64,000 nucleotides of DNA from JACRPI01 sp964385055 (GTDB lineage: Archaea > Nanobdellota > Nanobdellia > Woesearchaeales > DSVV01). Position numbers and translations under genes: made by a program. Where the stretch lies: NCBI GenBank assembly GCA_964385055.1, contig CAYLMH010000003.1, positions 1-64,000 on the forward strand, read 5' to 3'. Shown here in pieces: positions 33,779 to 42,081 of this stretch. Position 1 is the stretch's first letter. The number at the start of each line of letters is the position of its first letter. Below the pieces are notes generated by a model. That model made no database searches and was not told the origin of the DNA. It saw only the letters and a program-made list of their open reading frames with translations.

Positions 33779-36700
33779 ATGATGAGATCATGGACTGTTC
33801 TGCAATGTTTTCTTCTTATTTTTATTCTAATTGGAGTTCCGTTTGTAATTGCCGATGATTATGATGAGTCTGGTGATAGTTGGAACGTTGAAAGAGGGAC
33901 TGATAGTGGCGGGGACGACGATGATTATGTAATAGAGGACGTAGAAGCAGAATTCACAGACGATAACCCCGGTTTTAGTGCATATTTAGGAATGCGTATT
34001 TATTGTTATAATGAAGATCGATCTGATGAAATGACGAACATGTTTGTGGTGAGTGATGAAGAAACAGGAGTAAGCTATGTGTATAGTGACGATTTCATTT
34101 ACTATTTAAGTTCATTAGCATTAGAAACATTAATCTATCCGTACATGCCTTTTGATTCTGATTCTGATCATTCTTTGAATGAGGATTTTTTTGAGCCAGA
34201 TGGTGATATGTACACTTGGTTAGACAATGATGCTGTAGACCTTGATGTAGGTATTGAAACAAGTCCAGAAGATCCTTTTGAGAATGCAAAAATTCACCGT
34301 TTTGAAGGAAAAATAGATAATGAGGACGAATTTGGCTGTATTCCAGCAGTTGGTGCATTGACGAGTATAGGTTTTACTGATGAGGATCCAACAGGAACAA
34401 TATTATCTCTTTATCCTAAATCAGAAGATGAATGGTTGATGAAAGATTATGAAGAAGATGATGCAGTTCACGCAACCTACGATCCAACTATCGGCTACAA
34501 CGTCAACTGGGATGAAGAGCAACCTAATTGTGAGGCAATTAACGGTTCATGGACAGATGAAAGTGCATTCACTGGCTATCGATGTTGCGGTGACGATAGA
34601 ATGTGGGTGTACAATAGAGCAGTAAATGAAGAAGACGGTTTTGAGAAACCGACAATTACTGATGATGATTATGATGAACTTGGTGACGGAACATCTTACT
34701 CTTCCTTTTGTTTATATGGGGCAGGGGATGTTGGAGAAGATCCAACTGTAAGTTACGTTGATATCGCCGTAGATACATACATTTGTGGACAAACCGCTTT
34801 TGGAAGTTATGATTCATACTTAGAATATGACAATGCGTACCATGATGAAGCAGGAACAGAAATTTCATTAAATAAAGAAGATCCATTTTTCTTTCAAGGT
34901 TCTGAAACAAATAGTCCTGAAGACGAAACAGACATCGGAAAATGGTCAGACTCTTCTGGCAATAATCCACAATTCTGTTATTACGAATATGATGAAACTG
35001 TTGGTGAATCCTATCAATGGATAGACATCAACACGATTGGCGATACGCCAGTGAATGATCAGGGAGAGGAAGTTACAGAATTTTACGACGAAGACATCAA
35101 AGCAACAACGATCTGCGAAAAATATCTCGGTGGAAAATGGACAGGCGGCTATTGTTGTGGAAATAAATATGATTATGGCAGCAGCGAATACACAGATGAA
35201 TCATTCTCAGAAGCAACACCTATCTATTACAATGATGGTGCAACAATCTTGCATCAATATGCATGCTTGCAAGCAGAAATATATGATGAAGGAACAACTG
35301 CACGCTACACAAAAGATGACGGCACCACAGTCGAGCTTCTTAACGCAGAAGGAACATGGTATGGGTGTAATATAGAAGATACAACAGCAACAGGAACAGA
35401 TTATTACACAAGTGCTTCATTAATCACAGACACCACAAACATCGCATCCTGCACAGTGCAAGGAAGTTATCTCTGTAATTACAACTACACTGATGAAGAC
35501 AATCCAGAATGGGAATGGTATCATCTCACGAGCGGTGACGAAGGAGATTATGTGGAAGAAACGTTAGGCTATGAATCAGGAGATGAATTCACATCAAATC
35601 TCGAAGCAACACCATGGGCAGAAGATGAAGGATTGCAGCCATATGGGTGTTGCGCGGCAAATCGCTGTTGGGATGGCACTGCGTGTGTCGATGAATATAA
35701 CGAATACACGTACACAGACAGTACATCAAGTGAAGAAGTCGTCGCAATCTGTTATCAAGGATCATGGAGTGGTCCGAAAGAAACAAAGTATGATTGGTAT
35801 GCGAATACAGACGCAGCAGCAGTGGATTATTGCTTGAATAGCTACGCGTGTGTTTGTAGCACGAGCGAAGATGACGACACGTACTGCACAGATAATGAAG
35901 AATATGTGATCTCAGGATGTACACAGCAACAGGACTTTTACAGCAATGATCATTTCTGTGAAGCAGTGGATGAAACAGGAGAAGGAGATTATGACGACGA
36001 TGAAGATTCCTCACAATGGACCTCGCGAACAAAGTTCCTTGCGTTCCAATTATTAGACATCGCAGAAACAACAGGAACAGAATATACCTTGTTCTGTGAC
36101 AAGTATGACAGCGCAGTCAATAATTATGTAGATCTGGAACCAATCGCAGAAGAAATCAACAGCGTTTGTATTTTAAAACAAGACGATACAGTCACTGTTG
36201 GAGTGACACTCAACAGCCAAAACATGACGCATACAATGGCAGTAGATTTGGAAGAAACATTGTTTGACTCTAATGGTTTTATTGATGCAGCAGTGGAAGA
36301 AGACGTAGATAATTGTGATAATGCATTAAGTCAAACACAAACAGAACGCTTTGGAGAATTCTTCAGTTGTGATGGCTCAACGGATAATGTATGGTACAAC
36401 AATGTCACCAATGCGTTGATTTATAGTAGAGATGGATTAAGTACAAGTCCATCCTACCCAGATGTAGACTCTTGGCAAGGTATTCTTGATGATGCAAAAG
36501 AAACTATTGTAACATACATTGAAAGTAACGAACCAACAAATCCTGCAGAACAAGACCTCACAGAGTATTTCATTGGAACAGAAGAAGAAACCGTGGGTAT
36601 GGAAACAATTGCAGACTACAATAGATTCTATTACAGCACAGAGAGTAGCGCAACAATTATTGGTGTGGAAGATCTCAAATACAATGGAGATGGAGACAAC

Positions 36701-36880
36701 AGATATTATATGGCGGTACTATACGACGGACCAACGCTCGATTGCGAGCAAGTGTATGCGCCGTATGGAGAAGAGGACGTGATCCATTGTGACAGCACCA
36801 ATGGCATTGTTCTTGAACGATCCCCAGAAGAATCAGCATACTGGAGAAGTTTGACTGCTGGTTTCAGAGCAGAAGAGTAA
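33779..36880 (+). CDS. Large secreted cysteine-rich acidic surface protein
   Basis: 1033 residues. A signal peptide (VLQCFLLIFILIGVPFVIA) is followed by a very acidic, Tyr- and Thr-rich exported protein with no C-terminal membrane segment. A Cys unit recurs: CEAINGSWTDE...YRCCGDDRMW, CEKYLGGKWTGGYCCGN and YGCCAANRCWDG...ICYQGSW, each about C-x-G-x-W then CC. The double-Cys units suggest a disulphide-bonded fibre or S-layer-like protein. A Shine-Dalgarno GAGGGC precedes the start. Not assignable to a known family by eye. Confidence 0.7.
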   Translation: MMRSWTVLQCFLLIFILIGVPFVIADDYDESGDSWNVERGTDSGGDDDDYVIEDVEAEFTDDNPGFSAYLGMRIYCYNEDRSDEMTNMFVVSDEETGVSYVYSDDFIYYLSSLALETLIYPYMPFDSDSDHSLNEDFFEPDGDMYTWLDNDAVDLDVGIETSPEDPFENAKIHRFEGKIDNEDEFGCIPAVGALTSIGFTDEDPTGTILSLYPKSEDEWLMKDYEEDDAVHATYDPTIGYNVNWDEEQPNCEAINGSWTDESAFTGYRCCGDDRMWVYNRAVNEEDGFEKPTITDDDYDELGDGTSYSSFCLYGAGDVGEDPTVSYVDIAVDTYICGQTAFGSYDSYLEYDNAYHDEAGTEISLNKEDPFFFQGSETNSPEDETDIGKWSDSSGNNPQFCYYEYDETVGESYQWIDINTIGDTPVNDQGEEVTEFYDEDIKATTICEKYLGGKWTGGYCCGNKYDYGSSEYTDESFSEATPIYYNDGATILHQYACLQAEIYDEGTTARYTKDDGTTVELLNAEGTWYGCNIEDTTATGTDYYTSASLITDTTNIASCTVQGSYLCNYNYTDEDNPEWEWYHLTSGDEGDYVEETLGYESGDEFTSNLEATPWAEDEGLQPYGCCAANRCWDGTACVDEYNEYTYTDSTSSEEVVAICYQGSWSGPKETKYDWYANTDAAAVDYCLNSYACVCSTSEDDDTYCTDNEEYVISGCTQQQDFYSNDHFCEAVDETGEGDYDDDEDSSQWTSRTKFLAFQLLDIAETTGTEYTLFCDKYDSAVNNYVDLEPIAEEINSVCILKQDDTVTVGVTLNSQNMTHTMAVDLEETLFDSNGFIDAAVEEDVDNCDNALSQTQTERFGEFFSCDGSTDNVWYNNVTNALIYSRDGLSTSPSYPDVDSWQGILDDAKETIVTYIESNEPTNPAEQDLTEYFIGTEEETVGMETIADYNRFYYSTESSATIIGVEDLKYNGDGDNRYYMAVLYDGPTLDCEQVYAPYGEEDVIHCDSTNGIVLERSPEESAYWRSLTAGFRAEE

Positions 36881-36948
36881 TTTTTAACTATTCTTTCTTT
36901 ATTTTTCGTACGCTTTTCATAATTTGCATGATGTAAAAATAGATAATC

Positions 36949-37078
36949 AAAGAATAGGATTCTCAAGGATTGTGGAGCGATTCAAGCGACAGTAAGAGAA
37001 ATATTCGCTTAGCAAGAATAATACACGCACTAGCAAAGGAAAAGAATGTCAGGGGGACCCATTGCAGCAGCAATGGGG
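36949..37078 (+). repeat. Dispersed repeat family 1, copy C (full)
   Basis: AATAGGATTCTCAAGG, GAGCGATTCAAGCGACAG, ATATTCGCTTAGCAAG, AATACACGCACTAGCAAAGG, then TGTCAGGGGGACCCATTGC. It ends in an 8-pair hairpin (37058-37077, loop AGCA). It occupies most of the 301-base gap 36881-37181. Confidence 0.75.
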
Positions 37079-37181
37079 TTTTATGGATTCTATGTTTCAT
37101 CTTATTAAAAAACGAATCAGGCTTGAGATAATCGCGAACAACCTCAAAACATTAATATACTGCAAAAGTAAAGAAAACACT

Positions 37182-38688
37182 ATGCGAAAAGCACAAGTCA
37201 CTATCTTCATCATTCTTGGAATAGTCATATTCACCGTCATTGGTCTTCTTTTTTATCTCACCACAACAATCAAGAGTAAAGAGTTCACAGAAGAGAAACA
37301 AGAAGTAACGGATTTATTCACCGCGCAGGGAAAATACACGAGCTACATGCAGGGCTGTCTTGATCAAACAACAAAGCAAGGTATTGCCTTGTTAGGAATG
37401 CAAGGAGGCGTTATATGGGAGTATCAGGCAAATGACACAAAACCATTTTTAGGACCAAGAAAGTATGAGTACGGCCAATACGTCCTCCCCTACAAATATG
37501 AAAAATCGCTGAACGCCTACGATGGCACTGCAGCCATATTCAACATTTCCTACGGCATTATCGCGCCAGATCTTTCACTAGGAATAGAAGGCCATCCTGG
37601 CGTTCCCGATTATCCGTATGGGTTGACAAAGCTCATCGAAGATCCAATGAATATAAGTAGAATATACTCTAATCCATTCGGCAATATCTTGCTCAATCCA
37701 TTTCCCCCATTATGCGATTATTATGGTGCAAATGCACCTAATCAAACAGGCGCAGTCTTCTCGTGCGAAACCTACGATTCAAAAAGAAAATCAGACAATG
37801 ATAATTTACAGGAATATCTGGAAAAATATATCACGAAAGCATTCAAAGAATGCGTTTCATTGGAGACATTGCCAGAATTTTCAAACACCTCGATTCATTC
37901 AGGAAATATAACAATACAAGCGACATTTTCGCCAACAAGTGTTTCGATAAATGCAGAGTATCCAATTATTGCAGATGTTTCTGGAAAAGAAGGCGTGCTT
38001 GCGTTGCAAACATTCCACACAACAGTCGATGTGCGACTAAAAATGATCCATGAGCTCGCGAGCAGATTGATAGAAAATGACATCAACAATATCTTTTTCA
38101 ACATCGCAAGAGACGCGAATGAATTAGTAGACTGCAAAGAGCCAGGAAAAGAAGCAGAAGTCACGCGCTGTTTGAAAGAAGGGATGCAAGTGGTAAAATA
38201 TAGAGATGTCTGCCAAACAAATAATTTATGTAAATCCTACGGATTATACGATGACATTGTGATGATTCAGGATAATAAATCAACAATTAATGGTCGTCCG
38301 TTTGTGTTTGCGTTTGCAGTGCAGAATCGATATCCTGCGCTCGAAATAATTCCAGAAACACCTGCATCTGACACCTATGATTTCATTGTGACAGAAGGAG
38401 ATACTCTTTCGATTGACCCGTATGGATATGATCCTGACGAAGATGATCATACTGCGCAGGATTATATGGAAAATAGGTACATCTACGGTCTTTGGAAAGT
38501 AGATTATAATGAAGTTGCAGGAGTAAAGACAGTGGGAGTTACTGACGGGTTTANNNNNNNNNNCAGCAGAATACACGACACAAATTGGCGACAAAGGAGA
38601 ACACACTGTCCTCGTCCAAGTCTGTGACAATGAAGGGCTCTGTGATTTCCAGAATATTGATATTCTCGTGGAAGAAGCTTCTCCATGA
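37182..38688 (+). CDS. Pilin-like surface protein (class III signal), interrupted by assembly gap
   Basis: I start at 37182 (MRKAQVTIFIILGIVIF); the longer frame starts inside the repeat. The RKAQ motif followed by a hydrophobic helix is a prepilin-like class III signal. The exterior is large and Asn/Asp-rich. After the gap of ten N (38554-38563) the correct frame is shifted. The frame from 38566 reads AEYTTQIGDKGEHTVLVQVC and ends EEASP with TGA at 38686, an Ig-like C-terminus; a naive translation ends early at 38627. The N-run length is therefore wrong by one or two bases modulo three. Confidence 0.75.
38554..38563. other. Assembly gap (10 N) in a pilin-like gene
   Basis: Ten N break the coding sequence and shift the frame. 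Downstream the continuous frame is the one beginning at 38566. Confidence 0.95.
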
Positions 38689-38777
38689 TTGCTTTCTTAT
38701 AGTCACAATCTCAGACTTGATCTGTTGTTGCATTTTTTAATACTCAATAAAAGATTGCGTAGGCATATAAGGACTTA

Positions 38778-38842
38778 CGGAGCGAATAGTTGCTAATCTA
38801 GTGCTCAATAGTCGCCTTGCAGTGCTTTTGAATCCCTATGTC
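38778..38842 (-). repeat. Dispersed repeat family 1, copy D (partial)
   Basis: Minus strand: ATAGGGATTCAAAAGCACTG, CAAGGCGACTATTGAGCAC, then AGCAACTATTCGCT. The distal GGGGGACCC hairpin is missing. Lies between the pilin-like gene and pyrB; I see nothing else in this 280-base gap. Confidence 0.65.
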
Positions 38843-38968
38843 TTTTTAGGTAAGTAATGTAATAAAAGAAACTGTCTATTAAAGCAATCGAGAGGTAAGA
38901 AAATGAAAGACTCAATCTTCATCCCAAAACAGTAATGAACAAACTATAAAAGGAATGAAAAAAACTCT

Positions 38969-39904
38969 ATGCTTTTAATGAAGCAATGGAAAGGAAGACC
39001 AATTATTTCTATAAATGATTTTTCTCGAGATGAAATTATCGATGTGCTGGAAACAGCAAAAAAATTAGAAAAAATCCCAAGAGAAGAGCGAGCAGCGCTT
39101 CTAAAAAATAATGTGGTCGCAACATTATTCTTTGAACCATCGACAAGAACGCGATTAAGTTTTGAAAGTGCGGCTGTCCAGTTAGGCGCAAAAGTGATCG
39201 GCTTTGCAGATGCGAAAGTAAGCTCCGCAGCAAAAGGAGAAACACTGCATGACACTATAAAAATGGTCGAGCAATACGCAGATATTATTGTCATGCGTCA
39301 TCCGCAGGAAGGTGCCGCTCGTCTTGCAGCAGACATTACAAAAAAAATAGTGATCAATGCAGGAGACGGTGCAAATCAGCATCCCACACAAACATTTCTT
39401 GATCTCTATACAATAAAAAAAACACAAGGAAAACTCACTGGCTTGAAAGTCGCGTTAGTGGGGGATCTCAAATATGGGAGAACAGTACACTCGCTTGCAA
39501 TTGCCCTTGCGCACTTCGGCTGTACGTTATATTTTATCTCTCCAGAAACACTACGCATGCCTGCGTCAATTTGTGAACAATTACAAAAAAGAAATATAAC
39601 CTACGAGCATTATGAAAGAATAGAAGAAGTGCTCTCAAATGTTGACATCCTCTACATGACGAGAATCCAGAAAGAACGTTTTGGAGATCCAATGGAATAT
39701 ATGAAAGTGAAAGATGCATACATTCTGCAACCGCAATCACTGAGCAACGTAAAAAAGAATCTAAAAATTCTCCATCCGTTGCCAAGAGTAAATGAAGTGG
39801 TACAGGAAATTGATGCGCTGCCGTATGCAGGCTATTTTGAGCAGGCGGGAAATGGCGTGCTTGTTCGCCAGGCGCTTCTCGCCCTTGTCACAGGAAAGGT
39901 ATAA
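38969..39904 (+). CDS. pyrB: Aspartate carbamoyltransferase catalytic subunit
   Basis: 311 residues (Met 4 is an alternative start). Joins carbamoyl phosphate to aspartate in pyrimidine synthesis. The carbamoyl-phosphate site is EPSTRTRLSFES, then GDGANQHPTQTFLDLY, and the C-terminal HPLPRVNEVV is intact. One base separates its stop from the pyrI ATG. The enzyme needs PyrI for allostery, and the pair is coupled. No other pyr gene is visible in this window. Confidence 0.95.
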   Translation: MLLMKQWKGRPIISINDFSRDEIIDVLETAKKLEKIPREERAALLKNNVVATLFFEPSTRTRLSFESAAVQLGAKVIGFADAKVSSAAKGETLHDTIKMVEQYADIIVMRHPQEGAARLAADITKKIVINAGDGANQHPTQTFLDLYTIKKTQGKLTGLKVALVGDLKYGRTVHSLAIALAHFGCTLYFISPETLRMPASICEQLQKRNITYEHYERIEEVLSNVDILYMTRIQKERFGDPMEYMKVKDAYILQPQSLSNVKKNLKILHPLPRVNEVVQEIDALPYAGYFEQAGNGVLVRQALLALVTGKV

Positions 39905-39905
39905 A

Positions 39906-40361
39906 ATGAAAACAAAAAAAGTGTTGGAAGTTGCAGCAATTGAAAATGGTACTGTTCTGGATCATCTTCCTAGTGAAAAAGTGCTCAAGATTGTTGAAAT
40001 TCTTGCATTGCATCGGGAAAGTAGAATCACGTTAGGGATGAATCTGAAGAGTAAAAAGCAGGGGAAAAAAGGAATCATTAAGATAGAAGGGAGAGACCTT
40101 ACAGAGGAAGAAATGAATAAGATTGCGATTCTTGCGCCAGAAGTGACAGTCAATCAAATAAAAAATTATGATGTTATAAAAAAGAAAAAAATTGTCTTGC
40201 GTGAGATTGAGCCAAACACGCTCCGTTGTAGTAATCCTAATTGTATTACAAACGCAGAGCCCGTGTCCACAAAATTCCATATTCTTGACAAAAATCCATT
40301 GAAAGTACGCTGTTATTTCTGTGAGCGTTCGATTGAAAAAGAAGAAATGATTTTTCTGTAA
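39906..40361 (+). CDS. pyrI: Aspartate carbamoyltransferase regulatory subunit
   Basis: 151 residues from MKTKKVLEVAAIENG at 39906; the longer frame is a shadow of pyrB. The N-terminal ferredoxin-like effector domain binds nucleotides (GTVLDHLPSEKVLKI). The C-terminal zinc domain has four Cys: RCSNPNCITN and VRCYFCERS. The pyrBI order is typical of archaea and enterobacteria. Confidence 0.94.
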   Translation: MKTKKVLEVAAIENGTVLDHLPSEKVLKIVEILALHRESRITLGMNLKSKKQGKKGIIKIEGRDLTEEEMNKIAILAPEVTVNQIKNYDVIKKKKIVLREIEPNTLRCSNPNCITNAEPVSTKFHILDKNPLKVRCYFCERSIEKEEMIFL

Positions 40362-40370
40362 AAGAAGAGT

Positions 40371-41381
40371 TCAAACCTGCGCTTTCTCTAATTCCTGCTG
40401 TAATCGAGAAATTTCTTCTTCAGGATTAATGTTAGTCTCCACTTTGTTTGCGATAAATTCAAGACGAGCAAACATTTGGTTTTTGGTTACTCGTCCTGTT
40501 GTTTTGAGCATTTCTCCAAGAAGATCAGTTTTCAATTTTTCAAATGTCTCAGGGGCAGTTCTGTAAATTTGGATGTCTTCGTCTGTTTTTTTAAGCAACT
40601 GTTGGAGTTGTGTTCCAAAGAGGACAACACGAATGTTGCCGCTGCCATCATCAAGATAGACGTTCATCACGTAAGAAAATTCTGGTTTGACAACCCCGTG
40701 CTCAGGACATTGAAAGCCAACACCTTGCTCTTTGATTCGTTTCTTGCATGCAGGGCAGCGTTCAAAGAATTTCATGTCATAAACTTGCACAATCGTGCCA
40801 AGAAGTTCAACATTGTTTTGATTTTCTTCAAGCGCTTTAATCTGTTTTCGAAGGGCAGCTGTTGGTGCTTGTTGTGCAACAGCAGCAACAGTTTTTCCTT
40901 CAGGGTTCCGAACCAATTTCGTTCTTTCATTAAGATGGATTTCAAGTGCGCCTCTATTTTCCCGAACAGTGCCATCAATAACAGCAACAATATCATTTTC
41001 AACAAGGGGTTCCATCTCTTTCGTCTGATCATTCCAGCAGGTGATGCGAACAGAGCCTGTTTCGTCGGCAAGAATGAAAGAGCCGACTTTGCCGCTTCGC
41101 TCTCCTGATTGAAATGGTCGAATGTCAAATTTACGAGTCATTCGTCCAAGAACTTCTCCTGTGCGAAGCCCTGCGTAAATATCGCGGATTTTAAGTTTTA
41201 CATCTGTTTGTGCAAGCTTAATGCCGAGTTCATTTGCAAGAATATGTGCTGCGCCTTCTTTGGAAATAAGCCCAGAGAGTTGTTCCATCTTGACTTTTAT
41301 TTGTTCGTCAATCTGTTCAGCAGTAAGATTTTTCTCTGTCTTTATCTTTTCAACAAGCTGTTCATAGGGGATTTTGATCAT
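40371..41381 (-). CDS. RPA1-type single-stranded DNA-binding protein
   Basis: 336 residues with at least two OB folds: GSFILADETGSVRITCWND (about 105-150) and YVMNVYLDDGSGNIRVVLF (about 230-260). A zinc ribbon CPACKKRIKEQGVGFQC lies in the second. A helical N-terminus precedes and a short coiled coil (EEEISRLQQELEKA) ends it. Protects single-stranded DNA at forks. Its probable partner is the RPA32-like protein at 23.3-24.0 kb. Confidence 0.88.
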   Translation of the reverse strand: MIKIPYEQLVEKIKTEKNLTAEQIDEQIKVKMEQLSGLISKEGAAHILANELGIKLAQTDVKLKIRDIYAGLRTGEVLGRMTRKFDIRPFQSGERSGKVGSFILADETGSVRITCWNDQTKEMEPLVENDIVAVIDGTVRENRGALEIHLNERTKLVRNPEGKTVAAVAQQAPTAALRKQIKALEENQNNVELLGTIVQVYDMKFFERCPACKKRIKEQGVGFQCPEHGVVKPEFSYVMNVYLDDGSGNIRVVLFGTQLQQLLKKTDEDIQIYRTAPETFEKLKTDLLGEMLKTTGRVTKNQMFARLEFIANKVETNINPEEEISRLQQELEKAQV

Positions 41382-41456
41382 AAAAAAAGAGAAGGACTAA
41401 AGATATAAAAAGGTGATGCTTGCGAGATGCCATCGACGTAAGGGGTCAAGTATTCA

Positions 41457-42023
41457 TTATTTCTGAGAACGTTCCAGTGCAGTGACAATTTTCATAACTG
41501 ATTTTTTAAGATCATTTTTAGATCCAGTATTTGCAATAATAAAGTCTTGGTTCTGAAGAGCTTTCTGTACTTGTATCCGCTCAGTAATATCTTTTTTGCT
41601 CCATCGTGTTACCCGCTTTGCACAGAGAGGAAGGGGCGTAGTAATGAGGATAGTGCAATCAACAAAAGTGCCTAAAGCAAGTTCTCGCACTAATGCACAG
41701 TCAAGGACAGCATTTCTCCTTTCTTTTCTTATTTTTTTTATTTCCTGAAGCAGTTTTTCTCGTAATGGAGGATGCATAATGCCATTGAGCTTATTCAAAG
41801 TCTTTTTGTTGACAAATGCGTGTTTTGCAAGCAGAGCCCGATCTATCTTCCCACGAGTAATAATCGTATCTCCAAACGCAGTAGTAAGGCGTTTGACAAT
41901 GCGAGGATCCTCCAAAAGCGCATGTCCAGCAGTGTCCGCAGAAATCCGTTTCCAAGAGTGCGGAAAGAAGCTCGCCGCAGTTGTCTTTCCTGATCCCATA
42001 AACCCAGTAATTGCAATAATCAT
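41457..42023 (-). CDS. coaE: Dephospho-CoA kinase-like P-loop kinase
   Basis: 188 residues from MIIAITGFMGSGKTT at 42023; the long upstream extension reads through the divergent protease gene. The Walker A is GFMGSGKT, followed by SADTAGHALLED and the CoaE-type KLNGIMHPPLREKL. The ATP-lid region (RVTRWSKKDITERIQVQKALQ) fits dephospho-CoA kinase, the last step of CoA synthesis. Because archaeal dephospho-CoA kinases can differ, a nucleotide kinase-like role is an alternative. Divergent promoters lie in 42024-42081. Confidence 0.8.
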   Translation of the reverse strand: MIIAITGFMGSGKTTAASFFPHSWKRISADTAGHALLEDPRIVKRLTTAFGDTIITRGKIDRALLAKHAFVNKKTLNKLNGIMHPPLREKLLQEIKKIRKERRNAVLDCALVRELALGTFVDCTILITTPLPLCAKRVTRWSKKDITERIQVQKALQNQDFIIANTGSKNDLKKSVMKIVTALERSQK

Positions 42024-42072
42024 AATGTCGTTATATTTAGAAAAGTATATAAATCTTCTTTCTGAAAAAAGA

Positions 42073-42079
42073 AGGAGTG
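42073..42079 (+). promoter_or_regulatory. Ribosome binding site that decides the protease start
   Basis: GGAGTG just before ATG 42082 fixes this start and rules out the much longer frame from 41779. A TATA-like GTATATAAAT (about 42045-42053) precedes it. Confidence 0.6.
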
Positions 42080-42081
42080 CA

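Noticed and set aside
41779..42081. N-terminal extension of the surface protease
   Set aside because: It runs through the divergent CoaE-like gene and its promoter. The Shine-Dalgarno and signal peptide begin at 42082.
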